A stretch of 64,000 nucleotides of DNA from Rosa chinensis (Eukaryota > Streptophyta > Magnoliopsida > Rosales > Rosaceae). Positions 57,311-64,000 of the stretch are shown piece by piece; the first letter of the stretch is position 1; every line of letters starts with the position of its first letter. Under the pieces are notes generated by a model. That model ran no database searches. It had not been told where the DNA came from and was given only the letters and a program-made list of their open reading frames with translations. Location: positions 58,064,612 through 58,128,611 of the forward strand of contig NC_037091.1 of the NCBI RefSeq assembly GCF_002994745.2, written 5' to 3'. Position numbers and translations under genes: made by a program.

Positions 57311-58395
57311 CACTACAAGAGAAAATAGCAAAAGCGAGGAATTTCATTGTCACAACCCAAAAATCGTCGCAAAAACTTGGCAAATACGAGGAAATTTCAG
57401 TTGTCGCACATGATCCCATCGGCGACAACCAATTTGTCGCATAAAGTAGGAATTTGCAAGAAATTGACAGTTGTCGCCCATATGACATTATGCGACACCC
57501 AATTCCTCGCAAAATGTTAATTAGGCAACAATTTCTACCAGTTGTCGGTTAATGTTTCTGTGACAACTTTAACTTCCTCGCAAAAGATTAATTAGGCGAC
57601 GATTTCTGTGAATTGTCGCTTAATGTTTATGTGATAACTAGATTTCTGTCACTGAATACTGATTTAGTGACCACTTCTGTGAGTTGTCGGTTAATGATTA
57701 TGTGACAACCTAACCTTCCTCACTGAAAATCAATTTGGTGACAAATTTATTTGGTTGTCGCTTAATATTTATGTGACAATTTGAATTTCCTCTCTGAAAA
57801 TCAATTTGGCGACAACTTTAATGGGTTATCGCTTAATGTTTATGAGACAATTTGAATTTCCTCACTGAAAATAAATTAGACGACAACTTCTACTAGTTGT
57901 CGATTAATGTATATGTGACAACTTTAATTTTCTCACAAAAGGCCTATAAGGTGACGACTTTTACAGGTTATCGCTTGATGATTACGTGACAACCTGAACT
58001 TCCTCGCTGAAAATCAATTAGGCGACAACTTTGATGAGTTGTCGGTTAATGTTAATGTGACAACTTTAATTTTCTCACAAAAGACCAATTAGGCGACAAG
58101 TTCAACAAGTTGTCGCTTAATGTTTATGTGACAACTTAAAATTCATCGCTGAAAACCAATTAGGCGACAACTTCTATTAGTGGTCGGTTAATGTTTATGT
58201 GACAACTTTAATTTTCTTGCAAACGACCAATTAAGTGAGGACTTGTGCAGGTTGTTGCTTAATGTTTGTATGATAACTTGAACTTCCTCGCTGAAAACCA
58301 ATTAGACGACTACCTGTACGAGTTGTCGGTTAATGTTTATGTGACAACTTTAATTTTCTCACAAAAAAATAATTAGGCAATGACTTTTACTGGGA
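57311..58395. mobile_element. CACTA (En/Spm) terminus with a subterminal repeat array
   Basis: Begins CACTACAAGAGAAAATAGC, a typical plant CACTA end. It is followed by about 16 degenerate units of roughly 60 bp containing GGCGACAACTTCTA, AGTTGTCGCTTAATGTTTATGTGACAAC and TTCCTCGCTGAAAA. These inverted GTCGC/GCGAC motifs are the kind bound by CACTA transposase accessory proteins. The matching TAGTG end was not found downstream inside the window. The element may continue to the Transposase_24 gene at 62 kb and past the window end. Confidence 0.75.
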
Positions 58396-59127
58396 TAACA
58401 TTGCATAGTAGAATGTTTCTGTTCAACATGTTACACGAATTTCTCCACAGGAATCAATAACTTCAAATCAAACTTGGTATGTATCGTTTAATAAAGCAAG
58501 GGAGGGATAACCTATTCTTTAGCTGTGTCTTGTACGTGTTTGGGTCTCCAGCTAAAGAGACTCAAAAGAGGGTCTACATTGAATGATTTTATAAAAACTG
58601 GTTGCAGGTGGAACACTCTTTTGATGCTTTAGATATTCACTAGGTGTAAAATCAACAATAGTAAACCGATTTTTGTTCCTGAATCTTAAGAGTAACCAAA
58701 AGGCCATCATGTTTCTCTATCTAAATATTTTAGCTTTTAATGGAAATTGTGATCTGTTCAACGGTTTCAAATATGGATTACAAGCTAAACCAGTCTCCAT
58801 TATTCTCATGTATTGAGCGTAAGCCACAGGGGGACACATGATGGCCTGAAGATGACACCGGCTGCTTTCTCTTCCTCCCAGGCTGGTTTTTTGTGACCTT
58901 ATAATTCAATGACAAGACTATGTTAGGAGCCTTCCCTAAAATAATGTTTAAGTACATAAATTAATGGAAATAATACCTATCTATAATAACAAAAGGACAG
59001 AGGAAACCAAAGTAGCAAGAATGATATGAGCATGTGGAAGAACAGAGGAAACCACTTCCACCATATAACCACTACAAATACAAGCACAAAGAAATAAATA
59101 TAAAAAATTAAATAAATAGAAAAGCAC
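58396..59127. other. Non-coding stretch next to the CACTA subterminal array
   Basis: AT-rich; no recognised gene or repeat. Confidence 0.4.
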
Positions 59128-59438
59128 CTTCATCAGCATATCTGTATCTCCACGAGGCATCATAGAGCCTGCAGCTTGAAGAGGTGATCCTACATTTGGC
59201 ACTACATCGCCAACGGAATTTGAAAGACCATCCTTTCCAAGCCCCATACTTCGATTATTCAATAGCATTCTTAGTCTTCTACTATCATCACTGGCAGATG
59301 GGGATGTCAAATTTTGCTGGGCAAGCATAAGTTGTTGCTGGTGTTGTGGTGTCAGCATTTGAAGCTGATGAAAGGGCTGGGAGCTTGTATAAAAGGTTTT
59401 TGTTGCTGAAGAAGTCCAGAGCGAAGTTGATCCAGACC
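59128..59438 (-). pseudogene. Isolated exon of a LEUNIG/LEUNIG_HOMOLOG-like co-repressor gene
   Basis: A single 311-nt exon with an acceptor at 59439-59440 (TTAG) and a donor from 59127 (GTGC). It encodes [58 protein letters not shown] and [10 protein letters not shown], the Gln-rich middle of LEUNIG-family Groucho/TLE-like co-repressors. I found no LisH, LUFS or WD40 exons nearby on either strand, so it is a fragment. It probably arose by capture in the CACTA element that begins at 57311. The frame is open and the splice sites are preserved. Confidence 0.8.
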
Positions 59439-60360
59439 CTAACAAGAAGGAAAGAAGTTAATAGTTTTAAAAAATGAACTCATAAGCATCAGATTTACAT
59501 GTATAACAAACAATAATGAGTTCAAATATAACCAAGAATATCACTTTAAGATTCTTCATTTCAGAGAAGAATATCCAAACACAAATTACAACTATTCTAG
59601 CAAAGACAAGGCTCAAGGTTATGAGGACTGGGGAGGATATCCCTTCGGCATTAATTTCGGAATACAAATCCTATCCACCACTGCCTGAATTTGGAAGTGA
59701 TGCATGTGCAATTCAAAAACTGATCAATTGATCAGTCTGCTCCCCTCTGAAGACCAGAAGTATAGACCATTTTTGTACTACTGCAAGTCAGTCCTGATAT
59801 CTAAAAAGATCAAAAATCCAATTCCTGTTCATTCCTCGGCATTACTAAAAGGAATGAACTCAAAAAGAAGTTTCTTTACACATGCTTTGACTTATGATCA
59901 ACAAACATAAGTTTAATACCAAGTATATTTATGTTTACAAATGAATTGAAGCATGCTAATAAGACTGAGCAAGGAGACTTTCAAAGTTGTGAATATGTGA
60001 TTCCCAGTTCTAGTATGTCAATTAGCAAAACATGTAACCAGGACTTAAATAGAGCTAGAAGCCTAGAAGGAGCAGAAATTTACTAATAAAGCTGTGAATG
60101 CCCATTCACTAAACATGCGACTTCTTTTCCTTTGGCAGCTAATCAACGAAGGATGCCACAAACAGACTTCTTCCAGCAGTGGAATAAAAGCTTTATCTAT
60201 TTTCCCTAATCCCCTGAAATTAATGAATGATGCCACAATCACTTTTTTTTGCACTGAATTGATGCTGAGTGTCTGTAAATCAAGATGAAGGATCAAAAAA
60301 CATCGAAAGAAAATGAACAGCTCATCAAGCAGTCATACAAAAACATAATAAAGGGGCATA
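59439..60360. other. Non-coding stretch between captured exons
   Basis: No recognised gene. The short ORFs on both strands have no family motif. Confidence 0.4.
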
Positions 60361-60458
60361 CATGTTAGTGACTGCCACTGGTTATAGCTCAGAGAGTCCC
60401 CTACGAATAATATTTTCTTCCCCTTTAATCTCCTCAAGAAGTCCTGACCATTGAATCT
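60361..60458 (-). pseudogene. Isolated exon fragment of a TBL (trichome birefringence-like) gene
   Basis: The minus strand reads FNGQDFLRRLKGKKILFVGDSL and then SYNQWQSLTCM. This is the GDS motif region of plant TBL/PMR5 polysaccharide O-acetyltransferases; GDS holds the catalytic Ser. No PMR5-N or DxxH exon is nearby. It is a fragment, probably captured like the LEUNIG-type exon at 59128-59438. Confidence 0.75.
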
Positions 60459-61640
60459 ACACGTACCATATATTACAAAATACTACTGTCTAAACTAATA
60501 AATACATATAATGCATAATGTACATACTGGCTTTAAGGAGGACATCATCCAACTAGCTCTAACAATACATAATCAAAATGCATATGTACATGCCAGGTCT
60601 AGAAAGGACGTTCAATTTTATTTTATTTTTGGCTTACCCTGTTTAGCATGTAATCTAGTGATTAGAATCATTGTAAAAATTCTTTTTTATTTATTTGTGT
60701 GTCATACATATTAATCATTTCGGTTTTGTCGGAGACATTGTATACCTGCTAAACATACAGTTTAGATAACCAAATGAATTTTCTATTTGAATGGATTTAT
60801 AGGGGTGATCCTTACGTACAAACCTAATGTCTGAAGGTTTTCGATGATTTCAGGAGTTACCTTTGAGCCAACATGGGCAAATATAATATGAAATTATTTT
60901 TCATTTCAATACATTAAACGTTTTCCAATGGCATGAAACATTTAGCAGGTCTCGATCGACTCGATCATCACCTTTATAAAGATCTGCTAAATTGATTGTG
61001 TTTCAAGCTGTGTAATTGAACGTCAAACAAATAAATGAATCCAATGTTTAGGTAAATAATAAAATTTGACCGAGTTGCACTTTTTGTAAATAATGTTTAC
61101 GTACATTAATTGTCCCACTTTTAAACCATTCTAGCAAGTTTCTGTTCTCAACAAAGTTGTGTTACTTCAGTTTCTTATGATACTTGCTGTTCTATTGGAA
61201 TAGTAAATGTTAAGACTAGTATCTATTATGGAAGACAAGAATATGATGTCCTGAATTTTAAGATATAGAAAACGATTAATGGGTATAAATTAGCTCTCCT
61301 ACGTTGGTCGTTCTGCTTGTTCCTTTATTCTTGCAAAAACATGGTTAAAGATTTGAATGGAAGCAACAGAGTTTCATATTCCTTGTTATGAGTGTTCTTC
61401 TCCTTTAATGACTTGGTTGATACTATCGGTGTTCTTTTCTGTGGAATTGCAGATTGAAGGTGTTTAGGACCAAACACATCCACGAAAACAATAAATTTTC
61501 TATCTAATTTTCTGATTTGGTTCTACCTAAGTCTCTTATTTTTTTTTATTGGCAGCTTCTTGATGTTCTATTTCTTGCTATATACTATGTTTTAGTAATC
61601 TCAATATCTCATTGATCCTTTTGTTTTGATATCGGACTTC
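60459..61640. other. Non-coding stretch upstream of the Transposase_24 gene
   Basis: AT-rich with T-runs. May be promoter or intron of the transposase-type gene. No ORF recognised. Confidence 0.4.
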
Positions 61641-61654
61641 CTGTTTTTAGTCAC

Positions 61655-61850
61655 AAGCCCCAGTAAATGTATGTTGATTATACAGCCCCAGTTAATGTTT
61701 TTAGTCTAAAGCAGAAATAGTGGCAGAAAGCCCCAGTTAATGTTTTTAATCTAAAGGTCAAAACTAGTGGCTGAAAGCCCCAGTTAATGTTTTTAATCTA
61801 AAGCCCCAGTGTATATATGTCGATTAAGTTAATGCTACAGCCCCAAAAAT
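61655..61850. repeat. Short tandem repeat array around AGCCCCAGTTAATG
   Basis: About four to five units with AGCCCCAGTTAATGTTTTTARTCTAAAG, spaced about 30-65 bp, just upstream of the transposase-type gene. Confidence 0.8.
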
Positions 61851-61981
61851 ATATATAGTTTAGTATAAGTACCCAGTCCTCTATAGCTACTTCTCTCATC
61901 TAAGTTACAGTTTTCAATTGTGTGGACTTGTGCACATGCACTCGTTTTTGTATTTTTACTCTTTTTTGTTATGTGTTGCAG

Positions 61982-63848
61982 ATGTCCTCTCAATCTCTGC
62001 AACTTGGACGAGGAAAAATGATAAGGAAGCCTGCTAATGCAACAACAAGAGCATCCAAATCAGCTTCTCAGCTACCATCACAACCAGCACTGAGAGCAAC
62101 TTCTTATGCAGCACCCACAACAACTGAACTGCCATTTGAAGAGCGACAAGCTGATCAACATCCTACAGCTCACAACTCAGGTAAAGACATGAATGCATGC
62201 CACTTGTTATCCTTAACGATGGTTTGATATATAAGATATTAATTTCACTTTCTATCTTCTCATTCTTTTTATCTGATCATGCAGAGAATTCCTCTACCCC
62301 TGCTGAATTGAAAAAAACACGTGGCAAAACAACTGGGAAAGGTATGATTGAGATGATTGCTAGCAATGGCAACAAGAAGGTGGAGATAATATTTGACCAG
62401 GAGCATTGGGTCCCAAATACTGAGTACAGCAATAAGAAGTTCACTACCGCTATAGGGATTGAGGTTTGAAGGCGAGCTCCGGTATGTTACCGCGGATGGA
62501 ATAAGATTTCAGGAGATATTAAGAGGACACTACGAGAGGGATTGACGGTAATTTTAAGTCAGTGGTTTAATGCAAAGTTAATATTTTTTGTTCCTAACAT
62601 ACTATATTATTTTTATTCTTAATTAGGTACACTTTGACGTGGAAATAGAAAATCCAAAAATTATCTATTTTGTGGATGATAAGATGCGCTCGGCGTATAC
62701 TCAATTCAAGTGGAAGTTGCACGATCACTACCAAAAATGTGGCACATCTGTTCGGGGACGAGCCACACTTCCTCCACCTGATCTATGGGGTGAGAGATCG
62801 ACAGAGGAGTGGCATTGGCTATGTGATGAACTCTACACCGATCCAAAATATATTGTATGTATTCTTCACTCCTTTATTTTTTCAAAATATTTTTATTGTT
62901 GTATGTTTTTTTGAAAGAAATAATATTACAGTTTTATGCTTTGATTAAAAATTTTAGAGTACATAATTAACCTCACAATATTTATAAAGGATAAATGCAA
63001 GAAGAATTCAACTAGCCGAAAGAGACAAAGGAGTACGCATCGTGGCGGAGCTATGCCTTTCATTCAACATGCTTTGAGGACAGCCAAGGTAAATTTTATG
63101 AGTTTCGAGTGAGTTAATTCAAATGTTATCTTGAATAATTGTTAATTTGGGACATTTTTTTAAATTGCAGGAGGGCAATCCTTTGTCTTTCATAGACAAT
63201 TGGGCAGCTATGTATCAAGATTCAAATAGCAATTGGGTTAGTGATGCTGCACGTGATAAATATGTAAGTATTGTTATCAATGTTGTTAAAGTCGTATTAG
63301 TTTTGGGAAAATAATTACTATTTAAATATATAAGTAAATAACATATTTATTTTTGTTTTTATATTTTATTTTTGTAGGATCGACTGAAAAATAAGAGAGA
63401 AGAGCATAAGGAGAAACTAACCCTAGAGGCACCAGAGGGTACTCCACCAGAATCTGTACAAGTTACTGCGCGTGATGAGATTCCAATCATGGCTGAAGAG
63501 TGTGGAAGGAAGGGAAAAAGAGTTCGTGGTTTAGGCTCGTTTCCTCGCATGGAGCTTCCAACTGTTACATCTTCAACAGCTGTGAGTTCTGAGATGAACG
63601 TAATGCAAGATAAAGTTAAGAAGATTGAATCAACTGTGGACACTATGCGGTCACAAAATGCACAGCTAATGACAATGTTGAAGAAGTTCCTGATGAATAG
63701 CCAAGGCTGTTTTGCTGATACAGAAAACATTGACATGAATATCGTAGTACCCAACAGTGAAGAAGATGATGTCTTTGGAAGAGATGAAGACGGTGTCCAA
63801 AACAATGGAGATAATTCTGAAACAGAGGATTTGGAGGAAGATTTGTGA
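61982..63848 (+). pseudogene. CACTA-associated Transposase_24 (Ptta/En-Spm) protein gene, one nonsense codon
   Basis: Exons: 61982-62180, 62285-62547, 62627-62854, 62990-63088, 63171-63263 and 63378-63848. All have GT-AG borders and agreeing phases, for 450 codons. Domain motifs include GKTTGKGMIEMI, EHWVPNTEYSNKKFTTAIG, FKWKLHDHYQKCG, PPPDLWGERSTEEWHWLCDELYTDPKY, STHRGGAMPFIQHA and FIDNWAAMYQDSNSNWVSDAA. They match the plant Transposase_24 family (PF03004). A coiled coil and an acidic C-terminus follow. An in-frame TGA lies at 62467-62469, just after FTTAIGIEV, probably from CGA. In CACTA elements this second gene assists DNA binding next to the TNPD-type transposase, which is not in the window. 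Confidence 0.85.
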
Positions 63849-64000
63849 TTCATAAAGTCATTTTTAGTAATTTTTGGATTAGGATTTAGCTAGTCTAGCT
63901 TGGCAAACAATTTTTGTTTTTATTAGCTATTATTATTTTGTGGGTAGAATTTTGTAAACTCTATTTGATTTATGATTTAAAAATCTTTTGATTAATATTA

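Noticed and set aside
57410..58395. Regularly spaced repeats that could suggest a CRISPR-like array
   Set aside because: Units are degenerate, contiguous and next to a CACTA terminus in plant DNA. No conserved repeat with unique spacers.

Overview
This window is nuclear DNA from a flowering plant: genes are split by GT-AG introns, intergenic DNA is AT-rich, and several families of plant transposable elements are present. The gene families fit a eudicot. A rosid, perhaps Rosaceae, is a low-confidence guess that I cannot test without a search.

Layout. 1-2711 (+) holds the 3' part of a type-B response-regulator (GARP/Myb-like) gene. 3440-6411 (-) is an apparently intact eight-exon BAT1/GABA-permease-type amino acid transporter, followed by a paralogue reduced to its first two exons (8200-9277, -). 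Four copies of a small basic plant protein of unknown function lie at about 10.0, 16.4, 26.9 and 44.0 kb (all -). The 16.4-kb copy is broken. The last three sit in related duplicated segments. Between them are MULE-type MITEs (12.2-13.2 and 13.9-14.6 kb), a decayed Gypsy fragment (16.9-19.05 kb), a 7.2-kb CACTA-like element (19.5-26.7 kb), a deleted Copia element (28.0-30.0 kb), an F-box pseudogene split by a decayed hAT transposon (31.5-36.6 kb) and two LINE-derived units (37.0-42.5 kb).

45012-56861 is a complete Tat-lineage Ty3/Gypsy retrotransposon with 514-bp LTRs, a GAACG target duplication, a dual-RNase-H polyprotein and a spliced gene on the antisense strand. The right end (57.3-63.9 kb) holds a CACTA terminus with a long subterminal repeat array, isolated exons of LEUNIG-like and TBL-like genes, and a CACTA-associated Transposase_24 gene with one nonsense codon.

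Only the response regulator (partial), the transporter and three small-protein genes look like working host genes. The main interest is in nested elements whose order can be read from target duplications and empty paralogous sites: segmental duplication, then CACTA insertion carrying PP2A scaffold exons, then a GAG-only LTR element inside it. I found no clear sign of an undescribed system. The nearest candidates are the exon-carrying CACTA elements and the spliced antisense gene of the Tat element.
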